64,000 nt of DNA from Ramlibacter monticola (GCF_016722785.1 NZ_JAEQNE010000001.1:248001-312000); one strand, 5' to 3'. Shown: positions 8,407 to 22,365, numbered from the stretch's first letter. The notes: a model not told the origin generated them from the sequence alone. Made by a program: numbers and translations.

Positions 8407-10104
8407 TTAGAGAAGGACGCGGCGGAAGTCCGCCAGGATCTGTCCCAGGTAGGCGTTGAACCTCGCGGCGGCTGCCCCGTCGATGACCCGGTGGTCCCAC
8501 GACAGCGACAGCGGCAGCATCAGCCTCGGCTGGAACTGCTTGCCGTCCCAGACCGGTTCGGTCTGGCTGCGGCACACACCAAGGATAGCGACTTCCGGCG
8601 CGTTGATGATGGGCGTGAAGTAACGCCCGCCGATACCGCCGAGCGAGGAGATCGTGAAAGTCGCCCCCGACATGTCGCCAGGACTGAGCTTGCCGTCGCG
8701 CGCCTTCTTCGCCAGCTCGGCCATTTCCTGGCTGATGGCGAGCACGCCCTTCTTGTCGGCGTCCTTGATCACGGGCACCACCAGGCCGTTGGGCGTGTCG
8801 GCCGCGAAGCCGATGTGCCAGTAGCTCTTGTAGACCAGTTCCTCGCCGTCGATCGAGCTGTTGAACTCGGGGAATTTCTTCAGCGCGGCCACGCAGGCCT
8901 TGATGAGGAAGGCGAGCATGGTCACCTTGACGCCGGACTTCTCGTTTTCCTTGTTGGTCGAGACGCGGAAGGCTTCCAGTTCGGTGATGTCCGCGTCGTC
9001 GTGGTTGCAGACGTGCGGGATCATCACCCAGTTGCGGTGCAGGTTCGCGCCGCTGATCTTCTTGATGCGCGACAGCGGCTTGCGCTCGACGGCGCCGAAC
9101 TTCGCGAAGTCCACCTTGGGCCAGGGCAGCAGGCCGAGGGCCTCGCCTCCGCCGCCCGCGGGTGCTTTCGCGGCCGCGGCCTTGGTGCGCGTCTCGCCCG
9201 CCATCACGCTCTTGGTGAAGGACTGGACGTCCTCCTGCGTGATGCGGCCCTTGGGCCCGGTGCCCTTCACTTCCTCCAGCGGCACGCCCAGCTCGCGCGC
9301 GAACTTGCGCACGGACGGCGAGGCATGCGGCAGGCTGCCCGTGGGCGTGCCCGGCTCGTGCGGAGGCAGCGACGCCGTCGGTGGCACGTGCTGGTGCGGC
9401 GAAGGGGCCTGCGCGGCCGCCGGGGCAGCGGCTGCCTGAAGCCCTCCCCCCGAGGGGGAGGGTTGGGGTGGGGGGGAGCCCGTTGCGCCCGCAGGGGCTG
9501 GTGCGCCAGCACCCGACCCTTCCACCACCGCGATCAGGTCACCGATGTTGACCTTGTCGCCGATCTTGACCTTGAGCTCCTTCAGCACGCCGGCGGCCGA
9601 GGAGGGGATCTCCATCGAGGCCTTGTCCGACTCGACCGTGATCAGCGACTGCTCCTGCTTGATCGTGTCGCCGGGCTTCACCAGCACCTCGATCACGGCG
9701 ACGTCCTTGAAGTCGCCGATGTCGGGGACCTTGACCTGGATGGGACCGCTCCCTCCCCCTCCGGAGGAGGCCTGGGGCGGGGGCGCCGCGGGTTGGGGAG
9801 CCGCAGCGGCCGTCGCCGGCGCCCCCGCCTTGCCCTCCCCCGGAGGGGGAGCGGAAGTGGCGCCCGCGGCGGCTTCCACCACCGCGATCACGCTGCCTTC
9901 CGAGATCTTGTCGCCCATCTTGACCCTGAGCTCTTTCAGGATCCCCGCCGCGCTCGACGGGATCTCCATCGAAGCCTTGTCCGATTCGACGGTGACGAGC
10001 GACTGCTCCTGCTTGAGGGTGTCGCCCGGCTTGACCAGGATTTCGATGACGGCGACATCCTTGAAGTCCCCGATGTCGGGGACCTTCACTTCGACCAGTG
10101 CCAT
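8407..10104 (-). CDS. aceF: Pyruvate dehydrogenase dihydrolipoamide acetyltransferase (E2) with two lipoyl domains
   Basis: 565 residues. Two lipoyl domains carry Lys43 and Lys161 in identical ESDKASM motifs. A peripheral-subunit-binding domain follows (SPSVRKFARELGV to GRITQEDV), then the catalytic acetyltransferase domain ending in SWDHRVIDGAAAARF, which holds the HxxxDG active-site motif. Flexible linkers rich in Pro, Gly and Ala separate the domains. In three places these linkers are encoded by C-run/G-run palindromes seen elsewhere in the window. E2 is the core of the complex and moves the acetyl group to CoA. Confidence 0.96.
   Translation of the reverse strand: MALVEVKVPDIGDFKDVAVIEILVKPGDTLKQEQSLVTVESDKASMEIPSSAAGILKELRVKMGDKISEGSVIAVVEAAAGATSAPPPGEGKAGAPATAAAAPQPAAPPPQASSGGGGSGPIQVKVPDIGDFKDVAVIEVLVKPGDTIKQEQSLITVESDKASMEIPSSAAGVLKELKVKIGDKVNIGDLIAVVEGSGAGAPAPAGATGSPPPQPSPSGGGLQAAAAPAAAQAPSPHQHVPPTASLPPHEPGTPTGSLPHASPSVRKFARELGVPLEEVKGTGPKGRITQEDVQSFTKSVMAGETRTKAAAAKAPAGGGGEALGLLPWPKVDFAKFGAVERKPLSRIKKISGANLHRNWVMIPHVCNHDDADITELEAFRVSTNKENEKSGVKVTMLAFLIKACVAALKKFPEFNSSIDGEELVYKSYWHIGFAADTPNGLVVPVIKDADKKGVLAISQEMAELAKKARDGKLSPGDMSGATFTISSLGGIGGRYFTPIINAPEVAILGVCRSQTEPVWDGKQFQPRLMLPLSLSWDHRVIDGAAAARFNAYLGQILADFRRVLL
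9441..9480. repeat. GC palindrome inside aceF linker, copy A
   Basis: GCCCTCCCCCC followed by GAGGGGGAGGG and a GGTTGGGGTGGGGGG tail lies in the coding sequence of the linker between the second lipoyl domain and the subunit-binding domain. It encodes a Pro/Ser/Gly stretch (SPPPQPSPSGGGL). The same element occurs between genes at 5983. Confidence 0.6.
9751..9787. repeat. GC palindrome inside aceF linker, copy B
   Basis: CCCTCCCCCTCC followed by GGAGGAGGCCTGGGGCGGGGG is part of the linker between lipoyl domains one and two, encoding PPPQASSGGGGSG. Its structure matches copy A. Confidence 0.55.
9831..9853. repeat. GC palindrome inside aceF linker, copy C
   Basis: TGCCCTCCCCC followed by GGAGGGGGAGCGG lies in the same inter-lipoyl linker as copy B, encoding SAPPPGEGKA. 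It is close to the intergenic copy at 5983-6006. Confidence 0.55.
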
Positions 10105-10159
10105 GTTTCTTTTTCTCCGTGGCCCGCGCGGGGCCTTCTCGTTGTCTCAGGGGCGTTGT

Positions 10160-12868
<2,709 letters not shown>

Positions 12869-13059
12869 GTGTTGTCTCCTGGTAGCAGTCAAGTGAATTT
12901 AGTACGGCCTAGCCGCACGGGGGCGAAGTCTCTCATAACCGTAGGAATATTTCAAATGGTGCTTGTCGTTTTCATAATGCGAATTGCGGCAGCAGATCGA
13001 CGGCACCTTTCCGGCGCGCGTTGGTCCCACGACGGCACCCCCCTTAAACTGCCTTCCTC
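12869..13059. promoter_or_regulatory. Divergent promoter region of aceE operon and sensor kinase
   Basis: This 191-bp gap separates the divergently transcribed aceE operon and the two-component system. It is AT-richer than its surroundings around 12940-12985, which is where promoters would be expected. I cannot assign -35 and -10 boxes with confidence, nor a known regulator site. Confidence 0.5.
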
Positions 13060-15597
13060 ATGCATGACAACCCCGTATCGGAGTTGCCCTCCGACGGCTC
13101 CCCCCCGAACTGGTGGCGCCACTGGTGGCGGCGCCAGACCCCGACCCGGCAGGACCGCTTCGCGATGCTGGCGCCGCTGGCCGCGGTGCTGCTGTTCCTG
13201 GCCGCCATCGTCTCCGCTTTCGGCTATCTGCGCCTGGAAGAGATGGACCGCGAGCAGGAGGCCGTCAAGCGCGACGTGGAATACGCGCAGCAGCGCATGC
13301 GCCTGCGCCTGCTGGAGCGGCAGGAACAGCTGATGCGCATCGCCCGCGACATCTCCAACAAGGAGGTGGACGCGGAGGAATTCATCGGCCGCGCCGAGTC
13401 GATGATCGCGCAGTACCCCGAACTGCTGATGCTCACCTGGATCGACGAGCGTCGGCGCGTCACGGCCAGCTACGCCGCTCCCAGCCTCAGCACCGCGCAT
13501 GTGCGCACCAAGGGCGACTTGCTGCGGCCCGGCGAAACCGAAACCATGTACAGCCTGGCGCGCGACCTGCAGCAGCCGGTGTACTCGCAGCCCGTGGCGG
13601 GGCCCGACAGCTCGGGCCTGCTGCAGCTGCACGTGCCGCTCGCGGACCAGGGCAAGTTCGGCGGCGTGATCCTCGGCGAGTACTCGATCGACGGCCTGCT
13701 GCGCTACGGGGTGCCGGCGGAGATCTCGGCCAAGTACGCGGTGGCCCTGCTCGATGGCAAGGCCCGCGTGCTGGCCGGCACCTCGGTGCCGCCGCGCAAT
13801 CCCGCCACCCACCTGCTGCCCTGGGCGGCGCAGCCCAATGAATACGAGGTGCCGGTCTCGCCCGTCGGCAACGGCCTCGTGGTGCGCGCGCAGGCCTATC
13901 GCACCGGCCTGGGCGTGATCGGCAGCGGGCTGTTCTGGCTGGTCGGCGCGCTGTCCGCCATGACGGCGTGGATGCTGATCGCCAACTGGCGCCACACCCG
14001 GCGCCGCATGCAGGCGCAGCAGGCCCTGATGGCCGAGACCAACTTCCGCCGGGCCATGGAGAACTCCATGCTGACCGGCATGCGGGCGCTCGATCCGCAC
14101 GGCCGCATCACCTACGTCAACGCCGCCTTCTGCCAGATGACCGGCTGGAGCGAGGCCGAACTGGTGGGGCGCACGCCGCCCTTCCCCTACTGGCCCGACG
14201 AGGACCGCGAGCTGCTGATGGCGCGGCTGGAGGACGAACTGAAGGGCCGCACCATCCAGGGCGGCTTCCAGGTGCGCGTGAAGCGCAAGAACGGCACCCT
14301 GTTCGACGCGCGCCTGTACGTGTCGCCCCTCGTCGACGCCAAGGGCAACCAGACGGGCTGGATGACGTCGATGACGGACATCACCGAGCCGACCCGCATC
14401 CGCGAGCAGTTGCAGGCCTCGCACGAGCGCTTCACGACCGTGCTGGAGGCGCTGGACGCCTCGGTGTCCGTGGCGCCGCTGGGCAGCGAGGAACTGCTGT
14501 TCGCCAACAAGCTCTATCGGCTGTGGTACGGCGGCCGCGCCGCGGGCCACCTGGGCATGGTGGCGCAGGCGGGCATGTCGCAGTCGCCGCCGCACGGCGA
14601 CGAGCACCTCGACGAGGTGGATTCCTTCGTCGGCCTGCCCACCAACACCCTCACGAGCGCCAGCTCGGAGAACGCCGAGATCCTCGTCCCCGAACTGGGC
14701 AAGTGGCTGGAAGTCCGCTCACGCTACCTGACCTGGGTGGACGGCCGGCTGGCCCAGATGGTGATCGCGACCGACATCACGGCGCGCCGCAACGCCGAGG
14801 AACAGGCCGCGGCGCAGGCCGAGCGCGCGCAGTCCGCCAGCCGCCTGATCACCATGGGCGAGATGGCCTCCAGCGTGGCGCACGAACTGAACCAGCCGCT
14901 GACCGCCATCGCCAACTACTGCAACGGCATGGTGTCGCGCATCCGCAGCAAGCAGATCGGCGACGAGGACCTGCTCGCGGCGCTCGACAAGACTTCGCGC
15001 CAGGCCCAACGCGCCGGCCAGATCATCCAGCGCATCCGCACCTTCGTGAAGCGCAGCGAACCGAACCGCACGCTGTCCGACGTCAGCGTGATGGTGAGCG
15101 AGGCGCTGGAACTCGCCGAGATCGAGCTGCGGCGGCGCAACGTGCGCATGTCGCACTACGTCGCCGCGCGCCTGCCGGAACTGATGGTCGACCCGATCCT
15201 GATCGAGCAGGTGCTGGTGAACCTCCTGCGCAACGCCGCCGAGGCGATCGAGCAGGCAGGCCGTCCGGTGGGGGGCCGCAGCGTGGAACTGCGGGTGGTG
15301 CCGAAGCAGATCGAGGTGCAGCAGGTGGTCGAGTTCTCCGTGGTCGACTCCGGCCAGGGTCTCGCCCCCGAGGTGATGGACCGCCTCTACGAAGCCTTCT
15401 TCTCCACCAAGGCCGAAGGCATGGGCATCGGGCTGAACCTGTGCCGTTCCATCGTGGAGTCGCACCACGGCAGGATGCAGGCGGAGAACATCTACAATGG
15501 CACGGATGTTGCCGGGTGCCGGTTCTCCTTCTGGATACCGGTCTCGGGTGCTACAAGTCCGATAGTAGGCAAGGACGCGGGGGTAACTGCTGCATGA
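13060..15597 (+). CDS. Membrane PAS-domain sensor histidine kinase
   Basis: 845 residues. Two membrane helices (about 36-58 and 285-311) enclose an extracytoplasmic sensor region. A PAS domain (about 325-440, with ITYVNAAFCQMTGWSE) follows, then a second PAS-like segment. The dimerisation domain holds phospho-acceptor His608 in SSVAHELNQPLTAI, and the ATPase domain has NLLRNAAEAIEQ (N box) and DSGQGLAPE (G box). Architecture is FixL/DctB-like. It is coupled by ATGA overlap to the response regulator gene and lies head-to-head with aceE, so control of pyruvate oxidation is a reasonable guess but not shown. Confidence 0.92.
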   Translation: MHDNPVSELPSDGSPPNWWRHWWRRQTPTRQDRFAMLAPLAAVLLFLAAIVSAFGYLRLEEMDREQEAVKRDVEYAQQRMRLRLLERQEQLMRIARDISNKEVDAEEFIGRAESMIAQYPELLMLTWIDERRRVTASYAAPSLSTAHVRTKGDLLRPGETETMYSLARDLQQPVYSQPVAGPDSSGLLQLHVPLADQGKFGGVILGEYSIDGLLRYGVPAEISAKYAVALLDGKARVLAGTSVPPRNPATHLLPWAAQPNEYEVPVSPVGNGLVVRAQAYRTGLGVIGSGLFWLVGALSAMTAWMLIANWRHTRRRMQAQQALMAETNFRRAMENSMLTGMRALDPHGRITYVNAAFCQMTGWSEAELVGRTPPFPYWPDEDRELLMARLEDELKGRTIQGGFQVRVKRKNGTLFDARLYVSPLVDAKGNQTGWMTSMTDITEPTRIREQLQASHERFTTVLEALDASVSVAPLGSEELLFANKLYRLWYGGRAAGHLGMVAQAGMSQSPPHGDEHLDEVDSFVGLPTNTLTSASSENAEILVPELGKWLEVRSRYLTWVDGRLAQMVIATDITARRNAEEQAAAQAERAQSASRLITMGEMASSVAHELNQPLTAIANYCNGMVSRIRSKQIGDEDLLAALDKTSRQAQRAGQIIQRIRTFVKRSEPNRTLSDVSVMVSEALELAEIELRRRNVRMSHYVAARLPELMVDPILIEQVLVNLLRNAAEAIEQAGRPVGGRSVELRVVPKQIEVQQVVEFSVVDSGQGLAPEVMDRLYEAFFSTKAEGMGIGLNLCRSIVESHHGRMQAENIYNGTDVAGCRFSFWIPVSGATSPIVGKDAGVTAA

Positions 15598-16220
15598 GTT
15601 TGATTCCGAAGAAGGGCACCGTGTATGTCGTCGACGACGACGAGGCGGTGCGTGATTCGCTCCAGTGGCTGCTGGAAGGCAAGGACTACCGGGTGCGCTG
15701 CTTCGACTCCGCCGAGTCCTTCCTGGCCCGCTACGACCCGCGCGAAGTGGCCTGCCTGATCGTGGACATCCGCATGGGCGGCATGACGGGCCTGGAGCTG
15801 CAGGACAGGCTGGTGGAGCGCAAGTCGCCCCTGCCGGTGGTCTTCATCACCGGCCACGGCGACGTGCCGATGGCGGTGAACACGATGAAGAAGGGCGCGA
15901 TGGATTTCATCCAGAAGCCCTTCAAGGAAGACGAGCTGGTGAGCCTGGTGGAGCGCATGCTCGAACGCGCCAAGGACACCTTCGCCGAATACCAGAGCGC
16001 CGCCAGCCGCGACGCCCTGCTGTCCAAGCTGACCTCGCGCGAGGCCCAGGTGCTGGAGCGCATCGTGGCCGGCCGCCTGAACAAGCAGATCGCCGACGAC
16101 CTGGGCATCAGCATCAAGACCGTGGAGGCGCACCGCGCCAACATCATGGAAAAGCTGAACGCGAACACCGTGGCCGACCTGCTGAAGATCGCGCTCGGCC
16201 AGACACCGCCGAAAGCCTGA
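15594..16220 (+). CDS. FixJ/NarL-type response regulator
   Basis: 208 residues. The ATG at 15594 overlaps the kinase stop, and the reading frame upstream is only a shadow. The receiver domain starts VYVVDDDEAVRDSL, with the phosphorylation site Asp58 in LIVDIRMGGM, Thr in FITGHGD and Lys in FIQKPF. A LuxR-type helix-turn-helix follows near residues 140-200 (LTSREAQVLERIVAGRLNKQ, then LGISIKTVEAHRANIMEKL). It is the cognate DNA-binding partner of the preceding kinase. Confidence 0.94.
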   Translation: MSLIPKKGTVYVVDDDEAVRDSLQWLLEGKDYRVRCFDSAESFLARYDPREVACLIVDIRMGGMTGLELQDRLVERKSPLPVVFITGHGDVPMAVNTMKKGAMDFIQKPFKEDELVSLVERMLERAKDTFAEYQSAASRDALLSKLTSREAQVLERIVAGRLNKQIADDLGISIKTVEAHRANIMEKLNANTVADLLKIALGQTPPKA

Positions 16221-16229
16221 AAACCTGAC

Positions 16230-16336
16230 AGCCGAACGCAGAGGGCGCAAAGGTTACGCAGAGGACGCAGAAGAACATCCTCTTGAAGGATTTTTCTGCG
16301 TCCTCTGCGGGTCCTCTGCGCCCTCTGCGTTCGGCT
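16230..16336. repeat. Long palindromic repeat upstream of folD
   Basis: A 20-bp arm AGCCGAACGCAGAGGGCGCA at 16230-16249 is perfectly inverted at 16317-16336. The space between contains nested CGCAGAGGACGCAGAA and TTCTGCGTCCTCTGCG arms. A T-run follows, so the hairpin may also end transcription of the two-component genes. A second copy lies after folD (17228-17327) in the same orientation. Confidence 0.85.
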
Positions 16337-16356
16337 TTTTGTTTTGAATTGAATCC

Positions 16357-17208
16357 ATGACCGCCAAACTCATCGACGGGAACGCCCTCGCCGCCCAGAT
16401 CCGCGCCGAAGTCGCCGGCCGCACGGCCGCCCTCAAGGCCAGGGGCGTCCAGCCCCACCTGGCCATCATCCTGGTCGGCGAGGATCCCGCCAGCCAGGTC
16501 TACGTGAAGCACAAGGCGGCGGACAGCGAGCAGACCGGGCTGAAGGCGAGCCTGGAGCGCCTCCCCGCCACCCTGAGCGAGGCCGATTTGCTGGCCCGCA
16601 TCCGCGCCCTGAACGAGGACCCGTCCGTGCACGGCATCCTGGTGCAGTTGCCGCTGCCGAAGCACATGGACACCCACAAGGTGATCGAGACGATCTCGCC
16701 CGCCAAGGACGTCGACGGCTTCCACGTGGCGAGCGCCGGCGCGCTGATGGTGGGGCAGCCCGGCTTCTGGCCCTGCACGCCCTACGGCTGCCTCAAGATG
16801 CTCGAGTCCATCGGCTACGACCTCAAGGGCAAGCACGCCGTGGTGATTGGCCGCAGCAACATCGTCGGCAAGCCCATGGCCATGATGCTGCTCGGGCGCG
16901 ATGCGACGGTGACGGTGTGCCACAGCCGCACGAAGGACCTCGGCGCGATCACGCGGCAGGCCGACGTCGTGGTGGCCGCGGTCGGCAAGCGCAACGTGCT
17001 GACCGCCGACATGATCAAGCCCGGCGCGGTGGTCATCGACGTCGGCATGAACCGCAACGACGAAGGCAAGCTCTGCGGCGACGTGGACTTCGCCGGCGTG
17101 AAGGAAGTGGCCGGCTGGATCACGCCGGTGCCGGGTGGCGTGGGTCCCATGACGCGCGCCATGCTGCTGGTGAACACGATCGAAGCAGCCGAGCGTTCGG
17201 CGCAATAG
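16357..17208 (+). CDS. folD: Methylenetetrahydrofolate dehydrogenase / cyclohydrolase
   Basis: 283 residues, the normal FolD length. Visible motifs are [14 protein letters not shown] with the catalytic Lys, VQLPLPKHM, the NADP-binding [11 protein letters not shown] and the C-terminal signature [16 protein letters not shown]. FolD interconverts 5,10-methylene-, methenyl- and 10-formyl-tetrahydrofolate for purine and formyl-methionine synthesis. The gene stands alone, enclosed by two copies of a long palindromic repeat about 1 kb apart. Confidence 0.96.
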   Translation: MTAKLIDGNALAAQIRAEVAGRTAALKARGVQPHLAIILVGEDPASQVYVKHKAADSEQTGLKASLERLPATLSEADLLARIRALNEDPSVHGILVQLPLPKHMDTHKVIETISPAKDVDGFHVASAGALMVGQPGFWPCTPYGCLKMLESIGYDLKGKHAVVIGRSNIVGKPMAMMLLGRDATVTVCHSRTKDLGAITRQADVVVAAVGKRNVLTADMIKPGAVVIDVGMNRNDEGKLCGDVDFAGVKEVAGWITPVPGGVGPMTRAMLLVNTIEAAERSAQ

Positions 17209-17227
17209 GCAGAAGCAAACCGAACAG

Positions 17228-17327
17228 CCGAACGCAGAGGGCGCAAAGGTTCGCAAAGAGCGCAGAAGAAGTCCTTTAAAGGATGTTTTCTGCGTCCTCT
17301 GCGCACCTTTGCGCCCTCTGCGTTCGG
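17228..17327. repeat. Long palindromic repeat downstream of folD
   Basis: A 23-bp arm at 17228-17250 (CCGAACGCAGAGGGCGCAAA and three more bases) is perfectly inverted at 17305-17327, with nested GCGCAGAAG/TTCTGCG-type arms and a TTTAAA centre. It matches the copy at 16230-16336 in sequence and direction. Confidence 0.85.
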
Positions 17328-17424
17328 TTGTCTGGTTTTCCCCCGCCGCGCCAATCGCCCTCATCAGGATTCCCAATCCCCCCGCGCCCCCTGACGCGCT
17401 GGCCCGTATCGCACAATGTGCGGC

Positions 17425-19446
<2,022 letters not shown>

Positions 19447-19483
19447 GACAATCTGCCCAACAGCAGGAGAAGCAAGGATTCCG

Positions 19484-20134
19484 ATGTTTTCTGTCCGACA
19501 GGCGGCCCTCGCCGCATTCGTGGGCATGGTGAGCCTGGCCGCCGCGGCGGCCCAGGCGCAGGTGTACCGGATCGTCGGCCCGGACGGCCGCGTGACCTTT
19601 TCCGACCGTCCCGAAGGCAACGCGGCGCAATCGGTGCCCCAGTCCGGCAACGTGGCCGCCGCCGGTTCGGCCAGCCTCCCGTCCGAAGTGCGCAATGCCG
19701 CGAACCGCTATCCGGTCACTCTCTACACGGGCAAGGAGTGCGCGCCCTGCGACCAGGCCCGCGGCTTCCTCGCGGTCCGCGGCATCCCGTACACGGAAAA
19801 GACCGTCACCACCGACGCCGACGCCCGCGCGCTGCGCAGCCTGAGCGGCGCGACCAGCCTGCCCTTCGCCACGCTGGGCGGACAGCACCTGATCGGATTC
19901 GCGGACTCCGAGTGGTCGCAGTACATGGACGCCGCCGGTTATCCCAGGACTTCCATGCTGCCTCCGGGCTACCGCAACCCGCCGCCCGCGCCCTTGGTGG
20001 CCGTGCAGGCGCCGCAGGGCGGCCCGCCCACGGCGCAGGCCGCGCCCAGCCGGCCGGTGCAGCCGCGCGAACCGAGCCCGCAGCCCGCCCCGAGCGCCCC
20101 TTCGCCCGCGAACCCGGCCGGAATCCGGTTCTAG
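19484..20134 (+). CDS. Exported glutaredoxin-like protein with DUF4124 domain
   Basis: 216 residues. A signal peptide ends AQAQ, followed by a short DUF4124-like segment ([17 protein letters not shown]). A glutaredoxin-fold domain follows from about residue 76 with a CAPC redox motif at Cys86-Cys89 and the family's [10 protein letters not shown] cis-proline region. The last 60 residues are Pro/Ala/Gln-rich and probably disordered. A periplasmic thiol-disulfide role is likely; the partner is unknown. Its stop overlaps the convergent rpiA stop. Confidence 0.88.
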   Translation: MFSVRQAALAAFVGMVSLAAAAAQAQVYRIVGPDGRVTFSDRPEGNAAQSVPQSGNVAAAGSASLPSEVRNAANRYPVTLYTGKECAPCDQARGFLAVRGIPYTEKTVTTDADARALRSLSGATSLPFATLGGQHLIGFADSEWSQYMDAAGYPRTSMLPPGYRNPPPAPLVAVQAPQGGPPTAQAAPSRPVQPREPSPQPAPSAPSPANPAGIRF

Positions 20135-20802
20135 AAGTTCAGCGCCTGGACGCCGCCGCTCGTGCCCAGCAGGCACACGGCGGCTTTTTGCTGCGCGAAC
20201 ACGCCCACGGTCAGGACGCCGGGCCACTGGTTGACCTCGGTCTCGAAGGCCAGCGGATCGCGGATCGCGAGGCCGGTCACATCCAGGATGTGCTGGCCGT
20301 TGTCGGTCACCAGCGGCTTGCCGTCCTGCAGGCGCACGCGGGCCGTGCCGCCCAGGGCCGCGAACTGGCGCACGATGCGCTGGGTGGCCATGGGGATCAC
20401 TTCCACCGGCAGCGGAAACTTGCCGAGCACCTGGACGCGCTTGGATTCGTCGGCGATGCAGACGAAGCGCCGCGACTGCGCCGCGACGATCTTCTCGCGC
20501 GTGAGCGCGGCGCCGCCGCCCTTGACCATGCAGCCCTGGCCGTCGATCTCGTCGGCGCCGTCGACGTAGACGGCCAGGTCCTCGACCTCGTTGGCGTCGA
20601 ACACACGGATGCCGATCGCCCGCAGCCGCTCGGTGGAGGCCTCCGAGCTGGAGACGGCGCCCGGGATCTGGTCCTTGATGGTGGCCAGGGCCTCGATGAA
20701 CTTGTTGACCGTGGAGCCGGTGCCGACCCCCACGACCTGCCCCAGCGGCACGTACTTGAGGGCCGCGCGCCCCACCAGCGTCTTCAGTTCGTCCTGCGTC
20801 AC
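20131..20802 (-). CDS. rpiA: Ribose-5-phosphate isomerase A
   Basis: 223 residues from a GTG start at 20802; the frame is open further upstream but that part lies opposite pyrD and is not homologous. Motifs are [15 protein letters not shown], the catalytic [10 protein letters not shown] and [14 protein letters not shown]. The enzyme interconverts ribose 5-phosphate and ribulose 5-phosphate in the pentose phosphate pathway. It is divergent from pyrD (42 bp between starts) and convergent with the glutaredoxin-like gene, sharing a CTAG at the two stops. Confidence 0.95.
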   Translation of the reverse strand: MTQDELKTLVGRAALKYVPLGQVVGVGTGSTVNKFIEALATIKDQIPGAVSSSEASTERLRAIGIRVFDANEVEDLAVYVDGADEIDGQGCMVKGGGAALTREKIVAAQSRRFVCIADESKRVQVLGKFPLPVEVIPMATQRIVRQFAALGGTARVRLQDGKPLVTDNGQHILDVTGLAIRDPLAFETEVNQWPGVLTVGVFAQQKAAVCLLGTSGGVQALNF

Positions 20803-20844
20803 GCGACAATCCCCCGTTTGCTTGATCGAAACCGGAATTATCGG

Positions 20845-21894
20845 ATGTCCCTGCTTCCCTACGCCCTGACCCGCCCTTTCCTGTTCGGGATGGATCCCGA
20901 AGCGGCCCACGAGCTGACGCTGGAAACGCTGGCGCGCCTGCAGGGCTCGCCGCTGCGCTGGGCCTGGGCCAACAGGTTCGTGCCCGATCCCATCGAACTG
21001 GCGGGCCTGCGGTTTCCCAACCGGATCGGCCTGGCCGCCGGCCTGGACAAGAACGCGCGCTGCATCGACGCGCTGGGCGCCATGGGCTTCGGCTTCGTCG
21101 AGGTCGGCACCGTCACGCCGCGGCCGCAGCCCGGCAACCCCAAGCCGCGGCTGTTCCGGCTGCGCGAGGCCGACGCGCTGATCAACCGCCTGGGCTTCAA
21201 CAACGACGGCCTCGAGGCCTTCGTCGCCAACGTGCAGCGTTCGCGCTTCCGCGCGCAGGGCCGGCTGCTGGGGCTCAACATCGGCAAGAACGCGGCGACG
21301 CCGATCGAGGAGGCCACCAGCGACTACCTCAGCGGGCTGGCCGGCGTGTACCCGCACGCGGACTACGTCACCGTCAACATCTCCAGCCCCAACACCAAGA
21401 ACCTGCGCGCGCTCCAGAGCGACGAGGCACTGGACGCCCTGCTCGGCGCATTGGCGGCGCGACGCGAGCAGCTTGCCGGCGAGCACGGGCGGCGCGTGCC
21501 GCTGTTCGTGAAGATCGCACCGGACCTCGACGAGGCGCAGGTCGACGTGATCGCGGCCACGCTGCGGCGGCACGGCATGGACGGCGTGATCGCCACCAAC
21601 ACCACCATAGGCCGCGACAAGGTGCAGGGCCTCGCGCATGCGCAGGAGACCGGCGGCCTCAGCGGCGCGCCGTTGCTGGAGGCCAGCAACCGCGTCATCG
21701 CGCAGCTGCGCGCCGCGCTGGGCGGCGGCTATCCCATCGTCGGCGTGGGCGGCGTGCTGAGCGCGGACGACGCGCTGGCGAAGCTGCGCGCCGGCGCGGA
21801 CGTGGTGCAGATCTACACCGGCCTGATCTACCGGGGACCGGCGCTCGTCGACCAGATCGCCAAGGCCTTCGCGCGCGACCGTGTCAACGCGTAG
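20845..21894 (+). CDS. pyrD: Dihydroorotate dehydrogenase (quinone), class 2
   Basis: 349 residues. The ATG at 20845 gives the usual class 2 N-terminus with an amphipathic membrane-docking segment ([23 protein letters not shown]). The FMN barrel has [45 protein letters not shown] with the catalytic Ser, and KIAPDL with the FMN-contacting Lys. It oxidises dihydroorotate to orotate in pyrimidine synthesis and passes electrons to quinone at the inner membrane. Confidence 0.96.
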   Translation: MSLLPYALTRPFLFGMDPEAAHELTLETLARLQGSPLRWAWANRFVPDPIELAGLRFPNRIGLAAGLDKNARCIDALGAMGFGFVEVGTVTPRPQPGNPKPRLFRLREADALINRLGFNNDGLEAFVANVQRSRFRAQGRLLGLNIGKNAATPIEEATSDYLSGLAGVYPHADYVTVNISSPNTKNLRALQSDEALDALLGALAARREQLAGEHGRRVPLFVKIAPDLDEAQVDVIAATLRRHGMDGVIATNTTIGRDKVQGLAHAQETGGLSGAPLLEASNRVIAQLRAALGGGYPIVGVGGVLSADDALAKLRAGADVVQIYTGLIYRGPALVDQIAKAFARDRVNA

Positions 21895-21906
21895 GAGCCT
21901 GGGCTC

Positions 21907-22365
21907 CTAATCCCCGAACTGCTGCCGCCGTCCGAAGCCGCGGCCGTTGTCGATGAAGAACAGGCGCGCCACCCGCAGCCGGTACCACTGCACGCGCGCC
22001 AGCGCCTCCAGGATGGCGGCGGGCGCCACGTCCGGCCGCACGAAGGCGAAGCGCTCCGCATAGGCCCGCCGCGCCTGTTCGCGTTGCGCGCCCTCCAGCG
22101 GCGCGGCGACGCCTTCGAGCTGGATCCCGCGGATGCTGCGCCAGTCCTGCTCCTGGCCCTGGATGGTCGCCGCGCAGCGCGCGTCGCGCGCGAGGTCGCG
22201 TGCATGGCGGCTCGCCGGCGTGGAGAGGAACACGAGGTCGTCGCCGTCGCGGGCGTAGAACAGGGCGGCCGCCCAGGGGCCCTGCTCGCCCTGCGTCGCG
22301 AGCGTCATGACGTGGTGGCCGCGCAGGAAGGCCTCGACGTCTTCGGTGAGCTGGAGCGGGTGCAT
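21907..22365 (-). CDS. Pyridoxamine 5'-phosphate oxidase-fold protein
   Basis: 152 residues. The ATG at 22365 is preferred over an upstream TTG because AAGGA lies 6 bases before it. The split-barrel pattern is clear: LRGHHVMTLATQGEQGPWAAALFYA, VFLSTPASRHARDLARDARCAATI, then GIQLEGVAAPL. Family members bind FMN, haem or F420 and reduce or sense various small molecules; the role here is unknown. It lies divergent from the UbiD operon, with a perfect FNR-type box between them. Confidence 0.82.
   Translation of the reverse strand: MHPLQLTEDVEAFLRGHHVMTLATQGEQGPWAAALFYARDGDDLVFLSTPASRHARDLARDARCAATIQGQEQDWRSIRGIQLEGVAAPLEGAQREQARRAYAERFAFVRPDVAPAAILEALARVQWYRLRVARLFFIDNGRGFGRRQQFGD

Noticed and set aside
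13060-16220. Recent horizontal transfer of any block, including the biosynthetic operon
   Set aside because: Base composition and codon style look uniform across the window by eye, and I see no integrase, tRNA target site or insertion sequence. A quantitative composition scan would be needed to say more.
16230-17327. CRISPR-like appearance of the CGCAGAGG-rich repeats
   Set aside because: Only two copies exist, they are self-complementary along their whole length, and a gene (folD), not unique spacers, lies between them.
20803-21639. Upstream extension of the rpiA reading frame
   Set aside because: The frame stays open, but it is antisense to pyrD and has no similarity to RpiA; the GTG at 20802 gives the standard N-terminus.
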